Source: DATHTS01 sp041940425 (GTDB taxonomy: Bacteria > Acidobacteriota > Blastocatellia > Pyrinomonadales > Pyrinomonadaceae). Taken from it: a DNA stretch of 64,000 bases. The DNA is taken from positions 1-64,000 of the forward strand of contig JBGTSF010000010.1 in the NCBI GenBank assembly GCA_041940425.1, given 5' to 3'. Made by a program: the position numbers and the translations under genes. Under the pieces are notes generated by a model. The model ran no database searches. It was not told where the DNA came from and saw only the letters and a program-made list of their open reading frames with translations. Positions 26,041-35,016 of the stretch are shown here, in pieces (the stretch's first letter is position 1; each line of letters begins with the position of its first letter).

Positions 26041-27014
26041 ACGGTCTCGGAAAAGAAATCAAAAATTCGCTGAAGTCGCTGAGTTATAAATTAAACTATT
26101 TTTCAGGCAATTATCGGAAAAAAATCTGGCTGATCGGCGACGGCAGAAGCGGCACGACGTGGGCGGCGGGTTTGATTAATTGGAACAAAAATTTTCGTGA
26201 AATGTTCGAGCCGTTTCATCCGAAATTCGTCGCCGAATCAAAAGATGTTTCGCCGCATTTATATGTTCGCGGCGACGACGCGAAAAGCCCGGTTGATGAG
26301 ATCGCGCCGCTCGTTTTCAGCGGAAAACTCGTCAACCGCAGAGTTGATGCGGAAAACCAATTCAAGCTCAAATATGATGGGCTTTTGATCAAAGACATTT
26401 TCGCCAATCTGTTCGCTTTTCGCGTGGCGCAGATTTTTCCGAAATTAAAAATAATTCTTTTAATTCGTAATCCGTTTGCCGTAGCGGTTTCAAAACTGAA
26501 AATGAAATCCGCTTTTTGGATGACCGAGCCGCAAAATTTTCTACTGCACCAAGATTTATTCGAAGACTTTTTGATGCCTTTTGAAAATTTACTTTTAAAA
26601 CCGCGCGAAGATTTTATCGAAAAACAGATTCTGATCTGGTCGGTAATTCATTACGTTCCGCTTCTGCAATTCGAGCGCGGGCAAATTTTGACGGTTTTTT
26701 ATGAGGATTTATACAGAAATCCGGCGCGGGAAATGGAAATAATTTTTAAATTTATCGAAGAGGAAAACCAATCGGGCTGGGAAAAAATGTTCCGGCGACC
26801 GAGCCGCGTCGCGTGGGAAAAAAGCAACGTCGTCAATGGCAAATCGCCCGTCAATGCCTGGAAAAAAGAAATCTCTCCGGCGCAGTTAAAACGCGGAAAA
26901 AGAATTTTAAGGCAATTCGGATTTGGCAGATTATACGACGACGACGTGATTCCGAACCGCAAAGTTATCAACAATTTTCTGCGCGTCAGCGACGAAGCGA
27001 TCACGAACATTTAA
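26037..27014 (+). CDS. sulfotransferase 2
   Basis: 325 residues from the ATG at 26037, which overlaps the previous stop (ATGA); the frame is open upstream, but that part is the shadow of sulfotransferase 1. The PAPS loop is GDGRSGTTW (34-42), and the 3'-phosphate motif is LIRNPFAVAVSKLKM (Arg144, Ser152). The body is more divergent than its neighbour, with aromatic-rich segments (SVIHYVPLLQFERG) and YEDLYRNPAREME. It probably acts on a different position or sugar of the same glycan. I cannot assign the acceptor. Confidence 0.85.
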   Translation: MNGLGKEIKNSLKSLSYKLNYFSGNYRKKIWLIGDGRSGTTWAAGLINWNKNFREMFEPFHPKFVAESKDVSPHLYVRGDDAKSPVDEIAPLVFSGKLVNRRVDAENQFKLKYDGLLIKDIFANLFAFRVAQIFPKLKIILLIRNPFAVAVSKLKMKSAFWMTEPQNFLLHQDLFEDFLMPFENLLLKPREDFIEKQILIWSVIHYVPLLQFERGQILTVFYEDLYRNPAREMEIIFKFIEEENQSGWEKMFRRPSRVAWEKSNVVNGKSPVNAWKKEISPAQLKRGKRILRQFGFGRLYDDDVIPNRKVINNFLRVSDEAITNI

Positions 27015-27033
27015 CCAAACAGCTTTTGAAACG

Positions 27034-27729
27034 ATGCTCAAAACCGTTAAGAAAAATTCGCAGTTATCGAAAGAACTGACCGCGGTCAGCCGCGTTTACC
27101 AAAAGGCGAGCAAATATGCGAACAGGTATTTTCCATATTTACCGTCGCGGCAGAAATATAACATCACGGTTTGCCGCGAAAAAAAATTCATCTGGTTTCG
27201 CGTCGCCAAAGTCGGAACGCGGACGATCTTCAGCGAGTTTGAAAAAAACCGCATCACGCTCGACGCCGAGCATCCGCTGAACGTTTTTTACGCGCCGAAT
27301 TATTTTAAGGATTATTTCAAATTCGCCTTTGTGCGAAATCCGTGGGACAGGCTCGTTTCCTGCTGGCATAACAAGGTCATTGATGAAAATTACTACAATT
27401 TCGACACGGAGACTTATAAAAAAATGCGGAGCTTTAAAAATTTCGTGCGCTACGTCGCAAACCTCGACATCGAAAATTGCGAACAGCATCTGCGCGAGCA
27501 GACGAAATTGATTGATCTGAACAACGTAGATTATATCGGAAGATTTGAAAATTTCCGGCACGATCTGTCGGAAGTTTTTAAGAAGATCGGCATCGCTCCG
27601 CCGTCCGATGAAAAAAAGAACGCGACCAGAAAACGGCGCGATTATCGGAGCTACTACGACGACGAACTTCGTGAAAAAGCCGGTCGGATTTACCGGAAAA
27701 GCGTTCAGATTTTCGCTTATAAATTTTAA
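27034..27729 (+). CDS. sulfotransferase 3, carbohydrate (Sulfotransfer_2) family
   Basis: 231 residues. The motifs fit the Sulfotransfer_2 family, which includes animal heparan and chondroitin sulfotransferases. The 5'-phosphosulfate loop is FRVAKVGTRTIF (about 55-66), the 3'-phosphate site is FVRNPWDRLVSCW (Arg101, Ser109), and VDYIGRFENF lies near the end. It differs in type from the two sulfotransferases before it, so the operon carries at least two unrelated subfamilies. It is the last gene before the ABC ATPase (18-base gap). Confidence 0.88.
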   Translation: MLKTVKKNSQLSKELTAVSRVYQKASKYANRYFPYLPSRQKYNITVCREKKFIWFRVAKVGTRTIFSEFEKNRITLDAEHPLNVFYAPNYFKDYFKFAFVRNPWDRLVSCWHNKVIDENYYNFDTETYKKMRSFKNFVRYVANLDIENCEQHLREQTKLIDLNNVDYIGRFENFRHDLSEVFKKIGIAPPSDEKKNATRKRRDYRSYYDDELREKAGRIYRKSVQIFAYKF

Positions 27730-27747
27730 AAAACTCTTAATCTTAAT

Positions 27748-29073
27748 ATGAAAGAAACAATCATCCGGGCGGAAAAACTTTCGAAAAAATACCGCATCGG
27801 GAAAAACCGTTTTAAATACGACACTCTGCGCGACAAGCTCGGAAAGGAGATAAAAAAACCGTTCAGATATATGCTCGGCAAAAATGATCAGGATACGGAC
27901 GACAACATGCCCGATCACATCTGGGCGTTGAACGATCTGAGCTTTGAAGTAAAACGGGGCGACGTTCTCGGCATCATCGGCAGTAACGGCGCGGGCAAAT
28001 CCACGCTGTTAAAAGTTCTTTCCCGCATCACCGAACCGACGAAAGGCGCGGTTGATATCTGGGGCAAGGTCGGTTCTCTGCTCGAAGTCGGAACGGGATT
28101 TCATCAGGAACTTACCGGGCGCGAAAACATTTTCTTAAACGCCGCGATCCTCGGTATGAAGCGCGAAACGATCCTGAAAAAATTCGACGAGATCGTTGAT
28201 TTTGCCGAAGTCGGCGATTTTATTGACACGCCCGTCAAACATTATTCTTCCGGGATGTATCTGAAACTCGCGTTTTCGGTCGCGGCAAATCTCGAACCGG
28301 ATATCTTGATCGTGGACGAAGTTCTGGCGGTCGGCGACGCGGCGTTTCAGCAGAAATGTCTGGGCAAAATGCAGAACGTCTCCGAGCAGGGACGCACCGT
28401 TTTGTTTGTCAGCCACAATATGGGATTTATTCAGGATTTATGTCCGAAAAGTATTCTGCTCGATAAAGGCTCGCTCGTCTATGAAGGCAAAACAGCCGAC
28501 TGCGTAGTCAGATATTTGTCAAACAAAAAAGAAGAAATTGAGATAAAAACAAACGGCACCAATCCGATCGCGGTCGGTCAGATCTCTGTCAATGAAGGAT
28601 CGAACAAATTCGTTTCGAGCGAAAACCTGAAAGTAAAACTGCCGATCGCCGGTCGCAACGCCGCGCCGCCGCGCGGTTTTTTTATTATCGAAGATTTTCG
28701 CGGTAAAACGATTCTGCATTCGAAGCTGAATTTGAGCGAACGGATTGAAAACAAACTCGACGGCAGTTACGTCCTGGAAATGGAATTTCCGCCGCTCTGG
28801 CTTTCGACAGGAGTTTATTCGTGTTATTTCAAATTTATCAATCTGGGCATCGGCGAAACGAATCGTTTTATGAGCGAAAGACTGCTGATCGAATGCTACA
28901 AAGACGCGGACGCGATCAGCTCGGGAAAAACGATGCCGGTTTTAACACCCGTTTACGACTGGAAGATTTCCGCCGCGAAGCCGGAAATTACGGCTCAAAA
29001 ATCGAATTTAAAAAACGGTAACGGAAAGATGGATTCAAGTTTGTCCGCCTCCGTTTACGATGTTTCACAGTAA
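27748..29073 (+). CDS. wzt: ABC exporter ATPase with carbohydrate-binding tail (Wzt-like)
   Basis: 441 residues. The nucleotide-binding domain spans about 1-255, with Walker A GSNGAGKST, signature YSSGMYLKLAFS, Walker B ILIVDEV and SHNMGFIQD. A C-terminal beta-sandwich (about 280-400) follows, the Wzt-C type region that binds the glycan end group before export. The tail after about 410 is low-complexity Ser/Asn. It should pair with the permease at 16757. The presence of a Wzt-C domain suggests that a terminal modification, perhaps methyl or sulfate, is recognised. Confidence 0.93.
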   Translation: MKETIIRAEKLSKKYRIGKNRFKYDTLRDKLGKEIKKPFRYMLGKNDQDTDDNMPDHIWALNDLSFEVKRGDVLGIIGSNGAGKSTLLKVLSRITEPTKGAVDIWGKVGSLLEVGTGFHQELTGRENIFLNAAILGMKRETILKKFDEIVDFAEVGDFIDTPVKHYSSGMYLKLAFSVAANLEPDILIVDEVLAVGDAAFQQKCLGKMQNVSEQGRTVLFVSHNMGFIQDLCPKSILLDKGSLVYEGKTADCVVRYLSNKKEEIEIKTNGTNPIAVGQISVNEGSNKFVSSENLKVKLPIAGRNAAPPRGFFIIEDFRGKTILHSKLNLSERIENKLDGSYVLEMEFPPLWLSTGVYSCYFKFINLGIGETNRFMSERLLIECYKDADAISSGKTMPVLTPVYDWKISAAKPEITAQKSNLKNGNGKMDSSLSASVYDVSQ

Positions 29074-30595
29074 AAAAATGCCGGTAAAAAAATCCGCTGA
29101 CTTTATAAATCAAAACAGCTCGAATCCGCGCGGAAAAGTTTTGCTTTTGAGTTCGTCGCCGCTCGTTGACCGCGTGTTTCTATACACGAAATTGATTGAC
29201 GAGCTGGCAGAAAAAACGGACGTTACGATCTGGGCGACTTCGGCGAAAAATAAAAATAAGGAATACAAAATGATGTGGGAAAGATTAAATGCGAAAGTCG
29301 AAATCTTTCCCGAAATACTTCCCTTCAAGGAATTTCCTTACAACTACCTGCGCCGTTTGAACGAATTCGTCTGGGATTACAGGCTGAAAATTCCAAGCCG
29401 CGACAGTATGCGCCGGCACGTCAGAAACAAGAATCAAGCTTTTCACGTCCGCGCGCTGAAAATTCCGGCGCGGATTTTGTCGCTGTTGCGGATGGAGCGA
29501 GGGCTTGAAAAACGGCTCGAAAAACTGCTTTTAAGTTACCCGCGCTCGCCCGAAGCCGAAGAACGTCTGAAAAAACTGAATCCCTCGCTCATCGTTTCGA
29601 CCGGACTTTTTCAATTCGAACAGCCCGCCGTTTTCGCGGCGGCGAAACGGCTCGGTATTCCGACACTCGCATATATTCTGTCGTGGGACAACGTAACGAC
29701 GAAAAACCGTATGGTTTTCGATTATGACGGCTACGTCGTCTGGTCGGAACAGACGAAAAAAGAACTTCTTAAATACTACCCGTCATCGGAAAGCAAACCG
29801 ATCTTCACGGTCGGCGCGCCGCAGTTCGACGTTTTTTTTCAAAAGAAGTTTTATCAAACGCGCGAAGAATTTTGCCGTGAGCAAAAATTAAATCCAGGTC
29901 TTCCGATTATCGTTTACGCGCTCGGCTCGCCGAATTTTTTGCAGGAGCATCACGGCGCGGAACGTTTAGCCGAACGGATCGTAAAAGGCGACCTGGGAAA
30001 AATCCAGATGCTCGTCAGACCGCACCCGATTCACGATAAAGGAAAATTGAACCGAATTTTTGAAAAATTCGCGCCGCGCGTTCGACTTCAGCAAACCGCC
30101 GAAACCGAAAAAAAATCGAACGAACGGACGCAGGACGAAGAAAAGATCGTCGAATGGATAAACACTTTTCGCCACGCCGATGTCGTCGTCAATCTGAGTT
30201 CGACCGTCAGCGTGGACGCGGCGATTTTCGACAAGCCGGTCGTCAATCTCGATTTTGATCCGCAGCCCGACAAAAGCCGGCAGGAACTTATAAAAGAGAT
30301 CAATCACAAATGGAATCATTTTCAACCGATTGCCGAATCAGGCGGCGTTTGGCTGGTCAATGATTTCGACGAACTTGTTGAAGCGATTCTGGCTTATCTC
30401 GAAAATCCGAAATTGCACGCCGAAAAACGTCGCTGGCTCGCAAAATACGTCTGCGGCTATTTGGACGGAAAATGCGGCGAGCGGATGGCTGACGCAATCG
30501 GAAATTTTGCCGGAAGTTTTATTACTGAAAGTGCGGCGAAAAACGCTTCGTATTCGGCGGCGCAAGTTGCGCGGCTCGAAACAAAAACGAGCTGA
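29060..30595 (+). CDS. GT-B glycosyltransferase-like protein, copy 1
   Basis: 511 residues; overlaps wzt by 14 bases (a start at 29078 is also possible). GT-B layout resembling capsule or teichoic glycosyltransferases: a first Rossmann half beginning KVLLLSSSPLVDR, a central GIPTLAYILSWDNVT, VWSEQTKKELL, then GAPQFDVFFQKKFYQTREEF and a nucleotide-site region MLVRPHPIHDKGK with LSSTVSVDAA. It is clearly paralogous to the next gene: both share SWDN, VWSE, PQFD and KFYQTR.EFCRE in the same order. The donor and acceptor are unknown. Confidence 0.8.
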   Translation: MFHSKKMPVKKSADFINQNSSNPRGKVLLLSSSPLVDRVFLYTKLIDELAEKTDVTIWATSAKNKNKEYKMMWERLNAKVEIFPEILPFKEFPYNYLRRLNEFVWDYRLKIPSRDSMRRHVRNKNQAFHVRALKIPARILSLLRMERGLEKRLEKLLLSYPRSPEAEERLKKLNPSLIVSTGLFQFEQPAVFAAAKRLGIPTLAYILSWDNVTTKNRMVFDYDGYVVWSEQTKKELLKYYPSSESKPIFTVGAPQFDVFFQKKFYQTREEFCREQKLNPGLPIIVYALGSPNFLQEHHGAERLAERIVKGDLGKIQMLVRPHPIHDKGKLNRIFEKFAPRVRLQQTAETEKKSNERTQDEEKIVEWINTFRHADVVVNLSSTVSVDAAIFDKPVVNLDFDPQPDKSRQELIKEINHKWNHFQPIAESGGVWLVNDFDELVEAILAYLENPKLHAEKRRWLAKYVCGYLDGKCGERMADAIGNFAGSFITESAAKNASYSAAQVARLETKTS

Positions 30596-30603
30596 AAATT
30601 TTT

Positions 30604-32088
30604 ATGTATCAAAACTCATACTTTAAATCGCTCGAATTCGAGCGGACGACTGACGAAAAAAATCGTTTCGAACGAGAAAAAACCGCAGCGGAACACATCA
30701 CGGTTTTGATTCCGCGCGGCGAAGTCATACGCAATTTCGTTTACTCGGGAACGCTCGATCACCTGGCGGAAAAAGCGAATCTCTCGCTCGTTTCCGTTCT
30801 GCCGAATTCGGAAATCGCCGGTGCGCTTTCGGAAAAATACGGCGAGGTTTTCGCGCTCGAAGAGATTCCCGAACGCTGGGCAATCAGATTTCAGCGCGAA
30901 ATTATCGAGATGGCGCACGGTCGCCGGCTCTGGTCGCGGGCGGCGCGGGAACGCTGGCGATTGCGCGACGCGGAAGCGGTTTCATTGAAACAAAATATTT
31001 TTCGTTTCGGAAAAAAAGCGATTAGTTTCCCGTTTTCAAATCGAACGGGTTTGCGGGTTCTTTCAAAAACAGAAAGACTTTCGAGCCGCGTTTTAAAGAC
31101 AACCGACGCTTATTTGAAGTTACTCAAAAGACTTTCGCCCGCTCTCGTTTTTAACGGCTCGCACGTTCACAGCCGCAACGCGATCCAAGCCGTGCAAGCC
31201 GCCAATTGGCTCGGCATTCCGACGGCGACCTTTATTTTTAGCTGGGACAATCTGACATCGCAGGGTAGGATTCTTCTGCCGTATGATTATTTTCTCGTCT
31301 GGAGCGAAGACCTGAAAAAACAGCTTCTGGAAATTTACGACGAGATCCGTCCCGAACAAATTTTCGTAACCGGAACGCCGCAATTCGATTTTCATTTTCA
31401 GGAAAAATTTTATCAAACGAGAAAAGAATTTTGCCGCGAAATCGGCGCGGACCCAAAACGACCAATTGTGCTTTACACAACCGGAATGGCGAATCATATG
31501 CCGGGCGAAGAGGAAATCGTCGAAGAGATCGCCGATATTCTGAAAGAAACAGACGACCGTAAAAATCCGCCGCGGCTTCTCGTTCGCGTTTATCCGAAGG
31601 ATTTGACCGGACGTTTTGACGAGCTGAAACGGCGCAGAAAAGACATCTTGTTTCCGCCTGTTGCGTGGGAAAAGCAGTGGCTCACGCCGAAATTCGAAGA
31701 CTGCGCCGCGCTGGTCAACACTCTGCGGCACGCGGCTCTCGGCATCAACGTCGCTTCGACCATTTCGCTCGAACTTTGTATGTTCGACAAACCCGTCATA
31801 AACGTCGGCTACAATCCGAAATCGGTTGACGAAAGCGATCTGAATTACGCCGATTATTACGAATTCGACCATTACGCGCCGATTGTCGAAAGCGGCGCGG
31901 TCGAAGTTGCGCGAAACCGCGAACAGATGCGCGAAATGATCTTAAATTTTTTGAACCAACCGGAAAGAGCCTCGGAACAAAGAAAAAAGTTGATCTCGAA
32001 AATGTTCGGCAAATCGCTCGACGGAAATTCCGCCCGCCGCGTCGCCGATGTTTTGCTGAAAATCTCGAAAACGAAAAAAATAAAATGA
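30604..32088 (+). CDS. GT-B glycosyltransferase-like protein, copy 2
   Basis: 494 residues; starts 8 bases after its paralogue and overlaps the next gene by ATGA. Order of motifs: VLIPRGEVIRNFVYSG, GIPTATFIFSWDNLTSQG, VWSEDLKKQLL, TGTPQFDFHFQEKFYQTRKEF, LLVRVYPKDLTGR and VASTISLELCMFDKPVINVG. It lacks the PHP of copy 1 (VYP instead), which may signal a different donor. As a tandem duplicate it probably adds a related sugar in the same repeat unit. The assignment to glycosyltransferase rests on fold-like motif order, not a named family. Confidence 0.8.
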   Translation: MYQNSYFKSLEFERTTDEKNRFEREKTAAEHITVLIPRGEVIRNFVYSGTLDHLAEKANLSLVSVLPNSEIAGALSEKYGEVFALEEIPERWAIRFQREIIEMAHGRRLWSRAARERWRLRDAEAVSLKQNIFRFGKKAISFPFSNRTGLRVLSKTERLSSRVLKTTDAYLKLLKRLSPALVFNGSHVHSRNAIQAVQAANWLGIPTATFIFSWDNLTSQGRILLPYDYFLVWSEDLKKQLLEIYDEIRPEQIFVTGTPQFDFHFQEKFYQTRKEFCREIGADPKRPIVLYTTGMANHMPGEEEIVEEIADILKETDDRKNPPRLLVRVYPKDLTGRFDELKRRRKDILFPPVAWEKQWLTPKFEDCAALVNTLRHAALGINVASTISLELCMFDKPVINVGYNPKSVDESDLNYADYYEFDHYAPIVESGAVEVARNREQMREMILNFLNQPERASEQRKKLISKMFGKSLDGNSARRVADVLLKISKTKKIK

Positions 32089-33053
32089 ACACTCAGACAG
32101 CCGACATTTCAATCGTTACGCCGACGTTTCGCCGACCGAAAGAAGTGTCGGAACTTTTAGAAAACTTGTCCGAACAGACGGTTTTGCCGAAGGAAATTAT
32201 TTTGATTGACGGCGCGCCGCCGCAGGAAAACGAAACTCAAGAAATAGTCGAAAAAGTTATTAAAGATTTTCCTTTTACGATTCATTACATGCGGCGGCAA
32301 GGCGGAACAGCCGTGCAGAGAAATTTCGGAATCGAGACGGCAAAAAGCGATTTCGTTGCGCTGATTGACGATGACGTGCGGCTTGAAAAAAAATTTTTAT
32401 CCGAGATTTTAAAAGTTTTCGCAGACGACAAACAAAAGAAAATCGGCGGCATTGCCGGTTACCGCGCGAATCAGCATTTTAGAGCGGAAAATACCGAACG
32501 CTGGCGTTGGTATAAACGACTGAAATTACTGAAAACCTTCGAGCCGGGACGCTACGATTTCGAATGCGGTTATCCGGTCAACAACAATCTTCAGCCGCCG
32601 TTTACGGGCGTTCGCGCCGTTGATTTTATGACGACCGCCTGCGCCGTCTGGCGGCGCGAAGTGTTTGACGCGGGGCTTCGTTTCGACAAATTTTTCAGCG
32701 ATTACGGCGTTCTGGAAGACGCGCATTTTTCCCTTAGAGCGGGAAAAAATTGGAATCTTTTACAGTGCGGCGACGCGCGCTGTATCGAGCTTCGCTCGCC
32801 GAACGGACGTTCGAGCCGCCGCGCGATCGGTTATAAATGCGTCGTCAATTATTACTATGTTTTCCGCGACGTCGCCGCGCCGCTTTCCGCCGGAAAAAAA
32901 TTCCGCTTTTGGAAATTTCAGACATTCGAACTGTTCCGAGTCGGCTCGTCCGCCGTGCGCCGCCGCCGCTGGAGCGACGTGCAGGACGCGATCGGCAGGA
33001 TCGAAGGCGTTCTGGCAGTCGTGCGCGGAGCGGCGACAAACGGAAAAGCCTGA
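32085..33053 (+). CDS. family 2 glycosyltransferase
   Basis: 322 residues, GT-A fold. N-terminal ISIVTPTFRRPKEVSELLENL, then the DXD-type metal site in FVALIDDDVRLEKKF and VQRNFGIETAKSD. A later acceptor region has FMTTACAVWRREVFDAGLRFDKFFSDYGVLEDAHF, where the E-D pair is the usual catalytic base. It is cytosolic with no clear membrane helix. It transfers one sugar to the growing lipid-linked repeat; the sugar is not predictable. The C-terminal 60 residues are strongly basic, suggesting membrane-surface association. Confidence 0.88.
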   Translation: MNTQTADISIVTPTFRRPKEVSELLENLSEQTVLPKEIILIDGAPPQENETQEIVEKVIKDFPFTIHYMRRQGGTAVQRNFGIETAKSDFVALIDDDVRLEKKFLSEILKVFADDKQKKIGGIAGYRANQHFRAENTERWRWYKRLKLLKTFEPGRYDFECGYPVNNNLQPPFTGVRAVDFMTTACAVWRREVFDAGLRFDKFFSDYGVLEDAHFSLRAGKNWNLLQCGDARCIELRSPNGRSSRRAIGYKCVVNYYYVFRDVAAPLSAGKKFRFWKFQTFELFRVGSSAVRRRRWSDVQDAIGRIEGVLAVVRGAATNGKA

Positions 33054-33072
33054 ATGTTTTTTTTTATTTGAA

Positions 33073-33786
33073 ATGAATTACGACGCAAAATTATTTTCCG
33101 GCGAAACCGCCCGGATCAAAAGCGAATATGTCCGGCGCGAAAAGGAAATTGACGCCGATCTGTATGCGCCGTGGCAACCGGCGGAAAATTTCATCGTTTG
33201 GGAAAGAAAAGCGACCGCCGCCGATCTTTTGCATAAAGCCGGAAAATTTCCGAAGCGCGGAGAAAAAGTTTTGGAAATCGGCTATGGAAAACTCGGCTGG
33301 CTCGCCGATCTGATCTCCTGGGGGGTAACGGAGAGCGATCTGCACGGCATCGAACTCGACGAAAAACGCGCCGCCGAAGCGCGAGCCGCTCTGCCGAACG
33401 CCGATCTGCGAACGGGCGACGCGGCAAATCTTCCGTGGGAAAACGAAACGTTTAACTCGGTCGTCATTTCGACGGTTTTTTCTTCGATCTTGAATTCAGA
33501 ATTAAAAAAATTGATCGCTTCGGAAATCGAAAGAGTTTTAATATCGGGCGGAGTCGTGATCTGGTATGATCTGGCGGTCAACAATCCGAAAAATGCGAAC
33601 GTCAAAGCCGTTAAAGCGGACGAATTAAAACGGCTTTTTCCAAATTTTACGCGCACGACAAAGCGGATAACATTAGCTCCGCCGATCGCGCGATTTACCG
33701 CACCGAAAAGTGGTCTTTTAACCGCCTTTTTCAATTCGTTCAAGATATTGCGAACACATTTTCTGGCAGTTTTGATTAAAAAATAA
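33073..33786 (+). CDS. SAM-dependent methyltransferase
   Basis: 237 residues from the ATG at 33073; the frame is open far upstream but overlaps the glycosyltransferase, so I use the internal start. The SAM site is VLEIGYGKLGWLADLI with acidic GIELDE, then LRTGDAANLPWENETFNSVVIS and VLISGGVVIWYDLA. The C-terminal part is short and basic. This is a second methyltransferase in the locus, probably acting on a sugar of the glycan or on a lipid-linked intermediate. Confidence 0.85.
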   Translation: MNYDAKLFSGETARIKSEYVRREKEIDADLYAPWQPAENFIVWERKATAADLLHKAGKFPKRGEKVLEIGYGKLGWLADLISWGVTESDLHGIELDEKRAAEARAALPNADLRTGDAANLPWENETFNSVVISTVFSSILNSELKKLIASEIERVLISGGVVIWYDLAVNNPKNANVKAVKADELKRLFPNFTRTTKRITLAPPIARFTAPKSGLLTAFFNSFKILRTHFLAVLIKK

Positions 33787-33789
33787 CCA

Positions 33790-35016
33790 ATGCATTTAGC
33801 AGTAATTTCACATAAAATTTGCCGAAAATCGGGAATTTCCCCGAGCGGTTTCGCCACCGACGGCGGTTTTCCGCGACAGATGGAAGCGATCTCCGAACTT
33901 TTCGATTCGACGAAAATAATCGTTCCGGTCGAACGCTCAAAAGATGAAAATGGCTTGTCGCCGCTCGTCGGAAAGAATGTAAAAATCCGCAAACTTTCGG
34001 TTCCGAAAGGAGCCGGTTTGAGAAGAAAATTGGATATTCCTTTTTGGCTCGCGCGAGACGGAAAAATCATCTGGCAGGAAATAAAACGCGCGGATGCGGT
34101 TCATGCGCTCATTCCCGGCGATGTCGGGACGATCGGTTTGCTGTTCGCGCTTTTGCAGAGGAAACCGCTTTTTGTCCGGCATTGCGGAAACTGGCTCGTT
34201 CAGCGCACGGCGGCAGAAAAATTCTGGAAATGGCTGATCGAAAAATTTGCGGGCGGGCGCAATCTGATGCTGGCGACGGGCGGGGCGAACCGCGCGCCGT
34301 CGGAAAAAAATCCGAACGTCAAATGGATCTTTTCGACTTCCCTACGCAAAAAAGAAATCGCCGCCGCCAAACCGCGCAGTCTTACCAACGACGGCAAAAT
34401 AAAATTGCTCATCGCCTGTCGTCAGGAGCCGCGAAAGGGAACGAGTATTTTGATCGAAAGTCTTCCGCTGATCTTGGAAAATTTTCCGAACGCCTCGCTC
34501 GATGTCGTCGGCGGAGGCTCGCTTCTGGATGACTTGAAAGTACAGGCAAAGATTTTAGGAATTGAACAAAAGATTATTTTTCACGGCAAAATCGAACAGG
34601 CGAAAGTTATCGAACTGATGAAACGGGCGCACGTTTTTTGTTTTCCGACTTCCGCGTCGGAAGGATTTCCGAAAGTCGTTCTCGAAGCTCTAGCCTGCGG
34701 TTTGCCGGTCGTTACGACAAAGGTTTCGGTTTTGCCGCAATTGATAACGGGCGAAAACGGATTTCTGCTTGATGAACCGTCGCCGCATAATCTGGCAAAA
34801 GCGGTCGAAAAGATTTGTTTCGATGCGAAACAATATAAAAAAATGTCCGAACGCGCGATCGAAACGGCGCGGGAATATTCGCTCGAAAATTGGCGCGACC
34901 GGATCGGCGATCATCTGCGGCAGACGTGGAATGTCGCTTCCCTTTCGGAAAAAGATGAAAACGCGGCGCGAATCGAACGTCCGTTTTTCCAGCGTTTTTC
35001 GGCGGAACAGAATTGA
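33790..35016 (+). CDS. family 4 glycosyltransferase (GT-B)
   Basis: 408 residues. The C-terminal half has the GT4 pattern: KIKLLIACRQEPRKGTSIL, ASLDVVGGGSLLDDLK, IIFHGKIEQAKVIELMKRAHVF, and the E-x7-E site in SEGFPKVVLEALACGLPVV. The N-terminal acceptor half (MHLAVISHKICRKSG) is more divergent, as expected. It is a retaining transferase with a nucleotide-sugar donor. The stop overlaps the next gene by TGATG, so the two are translationally coupled. Confidence 0.9.
   Translation: MHLAVISHKICRKSGISPSGFATDGGFPRQMEAISELFDSTKIIVPVERSKDENGLSPLVGKNVKIRKLSVPKGAGLRRKLDIPFWLARDGKIIWQEIKRADAVHALIPGDVGTIGLLFALLQRKPLFVRHCGNWLVQRTAAEKFWKWLIEKFAGGRNLMLATGGANRAPSEKNPNVKWIFSTSLRKKEIAAAKPRSLTNDGKIKLLIACRQEPRKGTSILIESLPLILENFPNASLDVVGGGSLLDDLKVQAKILGIEQKIIFHGKIEQAKVIELMKRAHVFCFPTSASEGFPKVVLEALACGLPVVTTKVSVLPQLITGENGFLLDEPSPHNLAKAVEKICFDAKQYKKMSERAIETAREYSLENWRDRIGDHLRQTWNVASLSEKDENAARIERPFFQRFSAEQN

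Noticed and set aside
25039..27729. Sulfotransferases as tailoring enzymes of the lasso peptide
   Set aside because: They are 14 kb away, directly coupled to PAPS synthesis and enclosed by glycan-export genes, so the glycan is the likelier acceptor.
32665..33072. Long N-terminal extension of the methyltransferase at 33073
   Set aside because: It is the shadow of the family 2 glycosyltransferase, Arg/Ser-rich and unlike a methyltransferase.
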